DNA of 64,000 nucleotides, from positions 62,001-126,000 of the forward strand of contig NZ_RIAX01000008.1 of assembly GCF_003719725.1 (NCBI RefSeq), written 5' to 3'. Origin of the DNA: Planococcus salinus. Its GTDB lineage: Bacteria; Bacillota; Bacilli; Bacillales_A; Planococcaceae. Each line of letters opens with the position of its first letter. Position 1 is the first letter of the stretch. Of this stretch, positions 25,231 to 34,252 are shown piece by piece. Under the pieces are notes generated by a model, which made no database searches, was not told where the DNA came from, and worked only from the letters and a program-made list of their open reading frames with translations. The translations under genes and the position numbers were made by a program.

Positions 25231-26124
25231 GTGAAAGAAGTACCATATATTGTAGATACAAACTGGCTGGCTGAAAGACTGGACGATCCATACTTGCGTA
25301 TTCTTGATGCTACCACATTTATGGCCATACCTGAAAATGGCGGAAGTCCGACGATTCAATCAGGAAGAGATTCCTACGAAGAAGGACATATCAAAGGAGC
25401 TGTTTTTGCGGATCTGATAAACGACTTCTCTGATCCTGAATCGTCATTGCCGTTTACCGTGCCGTCCCGCCAACAGTTCATCAGCAAAATGACGGAACTG
25501 GGAGTCGGCGATGACACCTATACCGTAATTTACGACCAGGGAGCCATGGTAGGGGACCCGGTCATTGCGGCTTACTGGGCTTCGCGGCTGGCTTGGCAGA
25601 TGCGCTACGAAGGGTTTGAACATATTGCGGTCCTTGAAGGTGGATTGCCGAAGTGGAAAGAGGAAGGAAGGCCTGTGACGACTGAGGTTGCCGATTATCC
25701 TGCAGCCTCATTTACCGGTGAGCGCCGTCCAGAGCTGCTGGCGACAAAAGAAGACGTCAAAAGAGCCATGGACGACGACAACATTGTGCTTATTAACAGC
25801 TTGTCTCCAGAAGATTTCAGAGGAGAAACTGAGACTTATTCAAGAAAAGGGCATATTCCAAGCAGCGTCAATGTATTTTTTGGAGTCCATGCAGATCAGG
25901 CAACAAGAAAAGTGCATGAAGATCAGGTTCTGCGCAAAACATTCGAACAGGCGGGTGCCCTGGATTCCGGTAAAAAAGTGATTACGTATTGCGGAGGCGG
26001 CATTGCAGCGACATGGAACGCCTTGATGCTCAATAAACTGGGACAGGAAAACGTAGCGGTTTATGATGGGTCCATGAATGAATGGACGAGCGATCCGTCC
26101 TGTCCACTTGTGACCGGAAAATAG
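25231..26124 (+). CDS. Thiosulfate/3-mercaptopyruvate sulfurtransferase, two rhodanese domains
   Basis: 297 residues from GTG 25231, which has AAAAGGAGG 8 bases upstream; the ORF is open earlier without a site. Two rhodanese domains (about 5-140 and 165-290). The N-terminal one is inactive (no Cys in its loop) and the C-terminal one has the active-site loop VITYCGGGIAATW. CGxG loops are closer to mercaptopyruvate sulfurtransferases than to rhodanese (CRxGx). It transfers sulfur from a donor to cyanide or a thiol acceptor. A strong terminator follows. It fits with cysK and the possible sulfonate importer nearby. Confidence 0.87.
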   Translation: MKEVPYIVDTNWLAERLDDPYLRILDATTFMAIPENGGSPTIQSGRDSYEEGHIKGAVFADLINDFSDPESSLPFTVPSRQQFISKMTELGVGDDTYTVIYDQGAMVGDPVIAAYWASRLAWQMRYEGFEHIAVLEGGLPKWKEEGRPVTTEVADYPAASFTGERRPELLATKEDVKRAMDDDNIVLINSLSPEDFRGETETYSRKGHIPSSVNVFFGVHADQATRKVHEDQVLRKTFEQAGALDSGKKVITYCGGGIAATWNALMLNKLGQENVAVYDGSMNEWTSDPSCPLVTGK

Positions 26125-26131
26125 TAGATAG

Positions 26132-26168
26132 AAATCGCTTTGCCTTTGAGGCAAAGCGATTTTTTTGG
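26132..26168 (+). terminator. Strong rho-independent terminator
   Basis: AAATCGCTTTGCCT-TTG-AGGCAAAGCGATTT followed by a T-run. Confidence 0.9.
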
Positions 26169-26198
26169 TTGGACGGTTAAAAAAGAAGCTCGCTTTGT

Positions 26199-26762
26199 TT
26201 AACGGGCGCGCAATGCTTTGACAGCGAAGAACAACAGGACGGCATAGGCGATCATCATTCCATATCCGATCATGACAATGGAAACGGATACATAAGCCGG
26301 TGTGTTGCCGGAATCAGTAGACATGGCTGCCAGGAAAAGCGGGGCAATCGGCAGCATGACGACGGCTGGTCCGGAACTGATTAAAAGTAAGGCACCGCAG
26401 CCGATCACCAGCCATGGCCAAATCAATGTCTTTGTTTCCGTTGGTGCGGCTTCCTTGGTTGAAAGAAAGGAGGCTTCCTTTTCGGAGGCGGCAGGGACTG
26501 GCGTTTTGGCTGGGGCAGGAGATTTGGCTTTTCTGTACTTCAATGATCTGTAGGACCGCTTCATTGCCCATGCTGTAACAGCGGCAAAGCCGAGGGCCAC
26601 CAGTGCGAACATTGCTGAAACCGCACTGAAATCTTCCGGTTTCCAAAAAGGAAGGAGAACGGTGATGAGAATGCTTGGAGTGATGTAAAGCAACAGCAAA
26701 GTTCCCACAATCAGAATCATCCAGGATAAAACTTGTTTTTGTGTGGCCGGTGGCTGTGTCAT
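26199..26762 (-). CDS. Hypothetical four-helix membrane protein
   Basis: 187 residues: two hydrophobic helices near the N terminus (about 12-35 and 45-65), a basic then Ala/Pro-rich cytoplasmic linker (KSPAPAKTPVPAASEKE), and two more helices (about 112-145 and 155-183). No known motif. AAAGGGG precedes the start. It converges on the sulfurtransferase gene through the shared terminator region. Not recognised. Confidence 0.65.
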   Translation of the reverse strand: MTQPPATQKQVLSWMILIVGTLLLLYITPSILITVLLPFWKPEDFSAVSAMFALVALGFAAVTAWAMKRSYRSLKYRKAKSPAPAKTPVPAASEKEASFLSTKEAAPTETKTLIWPWLVIGCGALLLISSGPAVVMLPIAPLFLAAMSTDSGNTPAYVSVSIVMIGYGMMIAYAVLLFFAVKALRAR

Positions 26763-26983
26763 TCTGTCTTCCCCTTTAAAATCGCTTTTTTCATTTCATT
26801 ATAATTCAGGGGATTTCAATTGAAAATACAGGCCAAAAAATATTTATTTTGACGGGTTCATTTGATTTGAAAAATTGATGTGCGTCAATGAAGAGAGCGC
26901 TCAGAAATCTATAATGAAAGTAACGAAGAATCACACAGCGTCAGAAATGGATGCTGAAAAAATAAAAAAAGGAGTGTCGATCA

Positions 26984-27349
26984 ATGATCAACTTGTCAGT
27001 AGTCTCCATATTTTCATTCGATTTCTCGTTTACTTCTCTTATGGCAGGTCACGGCTGGATCTACATTATGGCAATTCTCGTATTGGGGCTTTCTCTGGTG
27101 ATGCGCACCGGAAAAATCTTTCTTGCTCAATTGATGCTGCTGTTCGCTTTTTATTCGATAACTGAAATCTTTTCGAACTTTTTGTTTCTGGCGCTTGTCT
27201 TTTTGCAGGTTGCTTTGGCAGTCTGGATGCTGATTCGTATCGAAATGGAAGTGGAACAGTCATATAACCGCCATCTTGAAAAAACTCATCAACTGCCCCG
27301 TAATGTTACAAAAGGCGGAAACGCGGGAATCCGGCATTACAGATTTTGA
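26984..27349 (+). CDS. Hypothetical small membrane protein, 121 aa
   Basis: Two to three hydrophobic segments (about 5-20, 25-40 and 48-82) and a charged, soluble tail (about 85-121: EMEVEQSYNRHLEKTHQL). AAAGGAG lies about 10 bases before ATG 26984. The upstream 220 bases are AT-rich and hold no other gene. Function unknown. Confidence 0.6.
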   Translation: MINLSVVSIFSFDFSFTSLMAGHGWIYIMAILVLGLSLVMRTGKIFLAQLMLLFAFYSITEIFSNFLFLALVFLQVALAVWMLIRIEMEVEQSYNRHLEKTHQLPRNVTKGGNAGIRHYRF

Positions 27350-27362
27350 TTTTTCCATAAGA

Positions 27363-27398
27363 AACACCTCCTCATGAGACGATTCAAGAGGAGGTGTT
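27363..27398. terminator. Inverted repeat between convergent genes
   Basis: AACACCTCCTC and GAGGAGGTGTT around a 14-base loop, between the small membrane gene (+) and ald (-). The following T-runs are short. Confidence 0.5.
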
Positions 27399-27404
27399 GT
27401 CGGT

Positions 27405-28535
27405 TTATTTGGCAGCCGCCGCTTTTTCCAGTGCAGTTTCGACCGGGACATAATCATAGCCCAAATCTTTGGCAACTGCTTCATAGGTGATGCTGCCATT
27501 TGCGGTGTTGACGCCGAGCTTCAAAGCCGGGTTGTCAGCTACCGCTTTTTTGACGCCTTTATTGGCAATTTGCAAAGCATAGGATACAGTGACGTTTGTC
27601 AGGGCAATGGTCGATGTTCTCGGCACCGCTCCCGGCATGTTGGCCACTGCGTAATGGACCACGTCATGCTTTACATAAGTTGGATTGTCATGGGTGGTGA
27701 TTTTGTCGGTTGTTGCAAAAATACCGCCCTGGTCAATCGCGATATCAACGACTACAGACCCTGGCTTCATCGATTGAATCATTTCTTCACTGACAAGCTT
27801 CGGCGCCTTTGCACCTGGGATCAACACAGCTCCGATTACCAGATCCGAGTCTTTGACAGCTTCCGCAATATTAAACGGGTTGGACATCAACGTCACCACG
27901 TCGTTCCCGAACAGGTCGTCGAGTTGACGCAAGCGCTCCGGACTTAAATCGACGATGGTCACTTCCGCTCCGAGTCCCACTGCCATTTTGGCGGCGTTTG
28001 TTCCAGCTACGCCACCACCGATGACTGTTACCTTACCCGGCTTGACGCCCGGCACACCGGCAAGGAGAATGCCTTTGCCTCCATGGACTTTTTCAAGGAA
28101 CTGGGCACCGATTTGGGCGGACATGCGTCCAGCCACTTCGCTCATCGGTGTCAGCAAGGGGAGTGTACGGTTCGTTTCCACAGTCTCATATGCAATCGAG
28201 GTAACATTTTTTTCGGTTAATGCTTTCGCCAGTTCCGGTTCTGCTGCCAAATGCAAGTAGGTGAACAAAGTCAGGTCTTCGCGAAAATACTGGTACTCAG
28301 AAGCAATCGGCTCTTTGACCTTCATCACCATTTCAGCCGACCAGGCCTGTTTGGCCGTTTCCACGATTTCAGCTCCGACCTCTGAATAATCCTCATTTGT
28401 AAAGCTGCTTCCGACGCCGGCCTCTGTTTCAATCATCACTTTATGGCCTGCTTTGACAAGAGCGTCGACTCCTGCCGGCGTAATGGCCACACGATTTTCG
28501 TTGTTTTTGATTTCCTTGGGAATCCCGATTAACAT
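27405..28535 (-). CDS. ald: Alanine dehydrogenase
   Basis: 376 residues from ATG 28535, preceded by AAGGAGG at 8 bases; the frame is open further without a site. The N terminus [20 protein letters not shown] is diagnostic. The catalytic Lys and His are in the expected places (Lys in EMVMKVKEP; His in [10 protein letters not shown]), and the NAD site is [20 protein letters not shown]. It interconverts L-alanine and pyruvate plus ammonia with NAD. In B. subtilis ald is activated by AdeR, and here an AdeR-like PucR-family gene lies just upstream on the same strand, with a perfect palindrome between them. Confidence 0.94.
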   Translation of the reverse strand: MLIGIPKEIKNNENRVAITPAGVDALVKAGHKVMIETEAGVGSSFTNEDYSEVGAEIVETAKQAWSAEMVMKVKEPIASEYQYFREDLTLFTYLHLAAEPELAKALTEKNVTSIAYETVETNRTLPLLTPMSEVAGRMSAQIGAQFLEKVHGGKGILLAGVPGVKPGKVTVIGGGVAGTNAAKMAVGLGAEVTIVDLSPERLRQLDDLFGNDVVTLMSNPFNIAEAVKDSDLVIGAVLIPGAKAPKLVSEEMIQSMKPGSVVVDIAIDQGGIFATTDKITTHDNPTYVKHDVVHYAVANMPGAVPRTSTIALTNVTVSYALQIANKGVKKAVADNPALKLGVNTANGSITYEAVAKDLGYDYVPVETALEKAAAAK

Positions 28536-28576
28536 ATACGCATCCTCCTTGAGTTCCAATTTAATAGGTTGCCCTA

Positions 28577-28582
28577 AGTATA
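28577..28582 (-). promoter_or_regulatory. Candidate -10 of the ald promoter
   Basis: Minus strand TATACT, 42 bases before the ald start; there is no good -35, as expected for an activator-dependent promoter. Confidence 0.5.
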
Positions 28583-28633
28583 GAACCGGAGAAAAGCTTT
28601 TTCATTGTTTCAAATAGAAAATCAGTATGGTTT

Positions 28634-28655
28634 CGTTTGTGAAATTTCACAAACG
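28634..28655. promoter_or_regulatory. Perfect 22-base palindrome, candidate AdeR activator site
   Basis: CGTTTGTGAAA joined directly to its exact inverted complement TTTCACAAACG. It lies 7 bases after the adeR-like stop and is centred about 65 bases upstream of the ald -10. Its position suits an upstream activator. Confidence 0.6.
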
Positions 28656-28662
28656 GAATCAG

Positions 28663-29898
28663 CTATTGGAGGCGCCGAATTTTCAAATCCACTAACACCG
28701 CCATTTTTTCGTAAGCGTTTTTCAAATCCAAATCTCCAATTTCACGGATTCTTTTCAGACGGTAATTCAATGTATTGACATGGACAAACAATAGCCGGGC
28801 CGCTTCGTGGGCATTGCTGTCATGCTGAACAAAAACTTCGAGGGTTTCCAGGAAATTGGTATTGTGCAGCCGGTCATAGTTCTCCAATTTTGTAATGGCT
28901 GGATGCTCATATGGTGATGTCTTCTTTTCCTTCAAAATGGCATCTAAGTATTGGAAAATGCCCAATTGATGATAATGGAAAACCTTCTGTAAATCTTCGG
29001 GAAACTGTTCTTTTAATTTCAGCACTTTCAGGGCTTGCTGGTAACTTGTTTCTGCCCGGTCAAAGCTGTGGTAAATAGTGCCTGAACTTCCCTTGATGCC
29101 TCTGATGGAAAATCGGTTATCCATCTCCATAATAAAGTAGGAAATGAATTCTTTGAAAACTTTTTCATCAGGCTGAGAAGGGTGGGGAGAAGCGATCAAA
29201 ATCAGTTCATTTTCCATCACGATGAGAAAATGATTGGTGATTTTTTGGCTGGTTGCAATCAAGTAAGTGATTTGTTCTTCAACTTTCCCTGTAATCTCCT
29301 GCTCGAATCGAAATACCAGAACAGCAAATTGAGCGGGCATTGTAATTTGCAGTTCATAGAATTGCTGCTGAATTTCTTCGTTTGACTGGTAATGTCCCAT
29401 CAGCAACTGCCAGAAGAAATCCTGGTAGTTTTCTTTTTTCCTTTTCCGCTGCAGATGGAGTTTGAGCAATAATGGAGTCGCAGCACCAGCCGCGTCTTTG
29501 AGGAGGCTCAATTGCTCGGCTGACAACTTTTTTTGTTCATCGACGGCCCAGATATAGCCCAACACTTCCTGGTTTTTGCGAATGGAAATGGCCACACGGT
29601 CACGCAGGCCAATTTCTTCAATGGTGGGGATGCGAAGAGCGGTTTCTGTTTGCATCAGCCTGGGGATCACTTTTTCTTTCCATAACCGGTTGATCACTTT
29701 TTCGGGGACCCGCTGGGAAATAATCGTGCCGACTCTTGCTGAATCTGTTCCGTCTTCGTGGGAACTATATGCAAGAAGGCGATGATTGGCATCTTCAATG
29801 GTAACTGGACAACCAAGAACAGCCGTAATGTTATCTATCAATTCGTTCAAGCTGCCAAAAGGTTTCTTGAACGGGTTTGTTTCATGCAACTCTTTCAT
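28663..29898 (-). CDS. adeR: PucR family transcriptional activator, AdeR-like
   Basis: 411 residues. The N-terminal region (about 10-130) looks like a GAF-type sensor (TIEDANHRLLAYSSHEDG); a middle region (about 140-300) follows; and the C-terminal PucR helix-turn-helix (about 350-405) contains HDSNAHEAARLLFVHVNTLNYRLKRI. In B. subtilis, AdeR is a PucR-type activator of ald encoded next to it. Here it sits directly upstream of ald on the same strand, 127 bases between them, so the assignment is by family and position. ATG 29898 has AAGGAGG 5 bases ahead. Confidence 0.82.
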   Translation of the reverse strand: MKELHETNPFKKPFGSLNELIDNITAVLGCPVTIEDANHRLLAYSSHEDGTDSARVGTIISQRVPEKVINRLWKEKVIPRLMQTETALRIPTIEEIGLRDRVAISIRKNQEVLGYIWAVDEQKKLSAEQLSLLKDAAGAATPLLLKLHLQRKRKKENYQDFFWQLLMGHYQSNEEIQQQFYELQITMPAQFAVLVFRFEQEITGKVEEQITYLIATSQKITNHFLIVMENELILIASPHPSQPDEKVFKEFISYFIMEMDNRFSIRGIKGSSGTIYHSFDRAETSYQQALKVLKLKEQFPEDLQKVFHYHQLGIFQYLDAILKEKKTSPYEHPAITKLENYDRLHNTNFLETLEVFVQHDSNAHEAARLLFVHVNTLNYRLKRIREIGDLDLKNAYEKMAVLVDLKIRRLQ

Positions 29899-30131
29899 AG
29901 TGCCCTCCTTGTGGTATACGATGAATGTTCGTCCCGCTCTGAACGGTCAGTGGATCCTGGCACTCAGCGGAGGCCTGCCTCTGCCAAATGATATTCTATC
30001 ATTATATCGAATCTTTAAAGCCTCCACTAGTGAAGCATGGCTCCTTATATTATAGAGAAAAAATGTACTGCCGCATCGTTTTGTTCACTGTCCCTAATAA
30101 ATATTTTTACATCTATGAAAAAATATATTGT

Positions 30132-30160
30132 TGATTGGAATTTATTGTGCTACTATACTT
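30132..30160 (+). promoter_or_regulatory. Promoter of the peptide-binding lipoprotein gene
   Basis: TTGATT (30132-30137), 17-base spacer, TATACT (30155-30160), about 58 bases before the start codon. The rest of 29899-30217 holds no gene. Confidence 0.7.
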
Positions 30161-30217
30161 ATCAGAATATTATGTGGTTTGTAATATTTGATAAATATGG
30201 TTATAGGGGGAAAGAGC

Positions 30218-31840
30218 ATGGCGTTATCGAAAAAATCACTTTGGTCATTTTTACTGTTGTTGGTGCTGGCATTGTTTTTGGCAGCATGCGCAGGCGGTGG
30301 AGATGATGGTTCTACCAGTGGCGGTACAGAAGAGCCTGAAGAAGGCACAGCAACAGAAGGCGGAGAACCGGGCGGAGACTTGGTGCTTGCCGTACTTTCG
30401 GATGCCTCCTCTTTGGATCCCCATGGAGCGAATGATGTTCCATCATCCGTAATCCAGGAAAATATTTTTGAAACATTGGTCAACAGAGATGAAAATAATG
30501 AAATTATCCCTGGCCTTGCAGAATCGTGGGAACCGGTGGATGAAGTAACCTGGAAGTTTAAATTAAGAGAAGATGTCACTTTCCATGATGGCGAAGCTTT
30601 CAATGCGGAAGCCGTAAAAGCCAACTTGGATCGCATCCGAGACGAGGACCTGGCTTCTCCTCGCTATAATTTATTTGCCATGATTTCAGAAGTGGAAGTA
30701 CTCAGCGAATACGAAGTGCAGCTTACGACGGAGTATGCATTTTCACCACTTCTTGCTCACTTGTCACATGCAGGAGGCGGCATGATTTCACCAGCTTCGA
30801 TTGAAGCGGATTACGAAGCGGTGGCAGGCGGCGCAGATCCATTCTCAGTCGTTTCTGAAAACCCGATTGGCACTGGCTTCTTTAAATTCGACTCATGGGA
30901 GCCGGGTTCTGAAATCCGTCTTGTGAAAAACGAAGAATATTGGGGCGAACCAGCAAAAGTGGACTCGGCAACATTCCGTGTCGTCCCGGATTCTCAAGTT
31001 CGTGCAGCGGACCTTGAAACAGGAAACGTGCACATCATCGATCCGGTTCAGCCGAACGAAGTGTCACGCATTAACAACTCCGGTGTTGCTTCCATTAATC
31101 AGCAGCAATCGGTCAGCTTGGCTTATCTTGGATTCAATACGCAGAAAGCGCCTTTCGATGATCCATTAGTACGCAAAGCAATTTCTCACGCAGTAGACCG
31201 TGAAGCGATCATCACCGGTATTTATGATGGCATCGGCACGGTCGCAAAAGGGCCTGTGGCGCCGGGAATCTTCGGTCATACAGATGACGTCGAGTCCATT
31301 GAATACGATATGGACCAGGCGCGTGCATTGTTGGAAGAGGCTGGCTATGCAGACGGCTTTACGACAAGCATCTGGACCAACGACAACCCGCAGCGCCAGT
31401 CAATTGCCGTATTGGTGCAGGAAGCTCTTGCTGAATTGAACATCGACGTGTCCATCGAAGTCATGGAGTTTGGTTCGTATATCGAACGCACATCCGCTGG
31501 CGATCATGACATGTTCATCCTTGGATGGTCAAACTCTACAGGCGATGCAGATTACACGTTGTATCCGTTGTTCCACACCGATTCACTGGGGAACCCGGGG
31601 AACCGCAGTTTCTACAGCAATCCTGAGTTCGATGAATTGCTGAACCAGGGACGCCGTTCAACAGATACAGAAGAACGTATGGAAATTTACGCTGAAGCAC
31701 AAGCGATCCTGGCAGAAGATGCGCCAATGGCTTACTTGCTGCACCAGGATTACCTGGTTGGCGTTGCAGACACTGTAAGTGGATTTGATATCGATGCAAC
31801 GGGTATTTACCAACTGAGAGATGTCACCATCGAACAGTAA
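30218..31840 (+). CDS. Oligopeptide/nickel-type ABC substrate-binding lipoprotein (SBP_bac_5)
   Basis: 540 residues from ATG 30218. The N terminus is a lipoprotein signal peptide with lipobox LAAC (about residue 24), followed by a Gly/Thr/Glu-rich spacer. The mature protein has family 5 features: the early SSLDPHGANDV, LAESWEPVDEVTWKFKLREDV and the cluster I pattern LVRKAISHAVDREAI. It would bind peptides, nickel chelates or other solutes at the membrane surface. No permease or ATPase gene is adjacent, so it is an orphan binding protein that may use a transporter encoded elsewhere. It is flanked by its own promoter and terminator. Confidence 0.88.
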   Translation: MALSKKSLWSFLLLLVLALFLAACAGGGDDGSTSGGTEEPEEGTATEGGEPGGDLVLAVLSDASSLDPHGANDVPSSVIQENIFETLVNRDENNEIIPGLAESWEPVDEVTWKFKLREDVTFHDGEAFNAEAVKANLDRIRDEDLASPRYNLFAMISEVEVLSEYEVQLTTEYAFSPLLAHLSHAGGGMISPASIEADYEAVAGGADPFSVVSENPIGTGFFKFDSWEPGSEIRLVKNEEYWGEPAKVDSATFRVVPDSQVRAADLETGNVHIIDPVQPNEVSRINNSGVASINQQQSVSLAYLGFNTQKAPFDDPLVRKAISHAVDREAIITGIYDGIGTVAKGPVAPGIFGHTDDVESIEYDMDQARALLEEAGYADGFTTSIWTNDNPQRQSIAVLVQEALAELNIDVSIEVMEFGSYIERTSAGDHDMFILGWSNSTGDADYTLYPLFHTDSLGNPGNRSFYSNPEFDELLNQGRRSTDTEERMEIYAEAQAILAEDAPMAYLLHQDYLVGVADTVSGFDIDATGIYQLRDVTIEQ

Positions 31841-31850
31841 TCTGTCACAC

Positions 31851-31891
31851 AAAACCCGGTGTTGCCGCTATGAGGCAACACCGGGTTTTTC
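31851..31891 (+). terminator. Strong rho-independent terminator
   Basis: AAAACCCGGTGTTGCC and GGCAACACCGGGTTTT around a 7-base loop, then T-run. Confidence 0.9.
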
Positions 31892-32043
31892 TATTGAAAA
31901 CAGCTTGTATAACACAAACAGCCATAAAGTGATAAAATTGATAAATGGCTGAATAATTGATTAAATGGCTTTATCTTTTGATACGGGGCATGACTTGGAG
32001 TTCAGCGATGAAAAAAGCAGAGAAGGATATTGGAGGAACAGGT

Positions 32044-32988
32044 ATGAAGTTGTTGTTAATGTTGAGGGACCCTTTTTATGAAGCAAACCCAGGCCTTATG
32101 GAAACTTTAACAGAGTTTGGTGAAGTAAGAACATTGTATACAGACGAAGGGATTGATAAAGAGACGCTGAAAAAAGAAGTGAAAGATGTCGATATCATCC
32201 TTGTAGCTGTCGTGAAGATCGATAAAGAAATCATCGATGCTGCTCCGAAATTAAAGTATGTCTTAAAGTATGGGGCAGGATATGACAACATTGATGTGTC
32301 TTATGCAAACCAAAAAGGAATACGCGTAACAAACGCCCCGGGTGTCAATGCACAATCTGCTGCAGATCATGGGTTTGGCTTACTGTTGTCGGCAGCAAGG
32401 GAAATTCCACGGAAAGACAAAGAGATGAAAAACCGGCAGTGGGAACTGACGATGGGGTTTGAAATACATAACAAGAAACTTGGCATTATCGGATTCGGGG
32501 CCATTGGACAAGCATTGGCCAAGCGTGCGAAAGGTTTTGATATGGAAACGATTGTCTATGGCAATTACCAAAACCATGCGGCGGCGGAAGCGTTGAACGC
32601 TGTATTCGTAGAACGCGAATATCTATTCCGGGAAGCGGATTTCATCATGGTTGCGACTTCGCTGAGTGACAGAACAAGGCATCTGATCAACAAGGAAACA
32701 TTGTCCTGGATGAAACCGACGGCGATTTTGGTTAATATTTCCCGTGGACCACTGGTTAACGAAGAAGAGTTGATCGAAGCGTTGCGGAACAGGCAGATCA
32801 AAGGTGCCGCTTTGGACGTTTTCGAACAAGAGCCCGTGACAAATGAATTGCCGCTTCTTGAAAATGTAATCGCAACACCGCATGTCGGCGGAGCCACATA
32901 TGAATCGGTTGCAAGGATTGGAGAAGTTTCTGTGTCCAATATCCGCAAATTTCTAAAAGGGGAAGAACTAGACTTTGAAGTACACTGA
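32044..32988 (+). CDS. D-isomer-specific 2-hydroxyacid dehydrogenase
   Basis: 314 residues from ATG 32044 (GGAGG 7 bases upstream; the frame extends back to 31957 without a site). The NAD-binding motif is GIIGFGAIGQALAKRAKGF, the substrate Arg is in VNISRGPLVNEEELIEAL, Glu in LDVFEQEPV, and the catalytic His in ATPHVGGATYES. The family covers glyoxylate/hydroxypyruvate reductases, phosphoglycerate dehydrogenase and D-lactate dehydrogenase; lack of an ACT domain argues against a standard SerA. An AbrB-family membrane protein follows 93 bases later. Confidence 0.88.
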   Translation: MKLLLMLRDPFYEANPGLMETLTEFGEVRTLYTDEGIDKETLKKEVKDVDIILVAVVKIDKEIIDAAPKLKYVLKYGAGYDNIDVSYANQKGIRVTNAPGVNAQSAADHGFGLLLSAAREIPRKDKEMKNRQWELTMGFEIHNKKLGIIGFGAIGQALAKRAKGFDMETIVYGNYQNHAAAEALNAVFVEREYLFREADFIMVATSLSDRTRHLINKETLSWMKPTAILVNISRGPLVNEEELIEALRNRQIKGAALDVFEQEPVTNELPLLENVIATPHVGGATYESVARIGEVSVSNIRKFLKGEELDFEVH

Positions 32989-33081
32989 TTAGGTGGAAGG
33001 CTGTAAAGAAATTTCAGAAGACAGGCCTAAAGGCGCTGTAATAAAAAAATGACATTTGCATAAGAGAAAGAAGATGACTGA

Positions 33082-34125
33082 ATGAACTTTATCCAGATGG
33101 GAAAAGCTTTTGCAGCAGGACTTGCTGGAGCTTTTCTGTTTACTGTAATCGGTGCACCGATGCCGTGGCTGCTGGGTCCATTGTTTGCTGTATTGCTCAT
33201 CCAATTATTCACACCCATTTCGTTGAAATGGCATACTCGTTTTCGCAATGTAGGGCTGGTCATTGCAGGATATGTCATCGGCTTTGCCTTTACTTTGGAA
33301 GCGATACAAGGAATGAAACAATATTTTCTTCCCATGCTCGTTGTCAATATCGCTTTCTTTCTGTTATTTATCGTCATCAGTTATTTGATGGCGAGCCGGA
33401 CAAAAGTGGATTACGGCACTGCTCTGACTTGTTGCGTGCCGGGTGGATTGTCACAAATCATCACGTTTGCAGAAGAGCAAAAAGGCATCGATTTGACGGC
33501 TGTGACGTTTTATCATGTGCTGAGGGTCTTAATGATTGTGGCGATTGTTCCTTTTATGGTGGCCAGTGGCGGATCTCCCCATGTCGAAGAGCCGGTTGAA
33601 AGTCATTATTCCTTTTATTTGATTGTGTTATTGGTGATTTGTTATGGTTCAGGGTCATTGTTCAAGAAATTCCACGTACCGACCGCTCATCTTCTTGGAC
33701 CGGTTTTTTTGATTATGTGTTTGAATCTGGTGAATGTGGAAGTTCCTGTATTGCCTTCCTCCCTGCTTCATGTGGCGCAGATCTTCATCGGCATATATAT
33801 TGGGCTGCTGTTGAGAAAGGAAAATATCAAGCTGACGCCACGGCTTATTTTTTATTCGTTTTTCTCAGGCGCACTCCTGATTGCCTTTGCTTTTGGTTTG
33901 AGTTTTGTTTTACAAAGCCAGTACGGCCTTAGTTTTTCCACGAGCTTTTTGAGCCTGGTGCCAGGAGGTCTGGACCAGATGGGAATTATCGCAGCTTCGG
34001 TACATGCGGACGTTACAGTGGTCACTGCTTTTCAGCTGTTTCGCATTCTGTTTTTGTCGGTGTTCATCGTTCCGTTGGTGAAAGTTGTCATACGCCGACG
34101 CCAGAAAGCAGCTGAAGCGCTGTAA
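33082..34125 (+). CDS. AbrB family membrane protein (AidB-regulator type)
   Basis: 347 residues with about 10 membrane helices in two similar halves. Each half contains the family signature: the first has GAPMPWLLGPLFAVLL and TCCVPGGLSQI, the second has HVPTAHLLGPVFLIM and SLVPGGLDQMGIIAASV. This repeated arrangement is that of the Pfam AbrB family, unrelated to the AbrB DNA-binding regulator. Its function is unknown; transport is assumed. The ribosome binding site is weak (AGAAAGAAG). It may be cotranscribed with the dehydrogenase upstream. Confidence 0.85.
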   Translation: MNFIQMGKAFAAGLAGAFLFTVIGAPMPWLLGPLFAVLLIQLFTPISLKWHTRFRNVGLVIAGYVIGFAFTLEAIQGMKQYFLPMLVVNIAFFLLFIVISYLMASRTKVDYGTALTCCVPGGLSQIITFAEEQKGIDLTAVTFYHVLRVLMIVAIVPFMVASGGSPHVEEPVESHYSFYLIVLLVICYGSGSLFKKFHVPTAHLLGPVFLIMCLNLVNVEVPVLPSSLLHVAQIFIGIYIGLLLRKENIKLTPRLIFYSFFSGALLIAFAFGLSFVLQSQYGLSFSTSFLSLVPGGLDQMGIIAASVHADVTVVTAFQLFRILFLSVFIVPLVKVVIRRRQKAAEAL

Positions 34126-34252
34126 TGAGCAACCACGAAAACGTGAAAAGTTTCATTCTCTAACAGAGGATGGAACTTTTTATTTCCTTAGATTGTTTAG
34201 CCCAAAAAGGAACGGCAATAGAACAGATACAAAGCAAAATGGAGGTAATGAG

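Noticed and set aside
24729-25328. 199-aa minus-strand frame opposite the AI-2E gene
   Set aside because: Polar, low-complexity translation with no ribosome binding site; antisense shadow of a clear membrane-protein gene.
34085-34252. Extension of the RNase H-like gene into the AbrB-family gene
   Set aside because: GGAGG lies directly before ATG 34253, and the upstream translation has no family resemblance.
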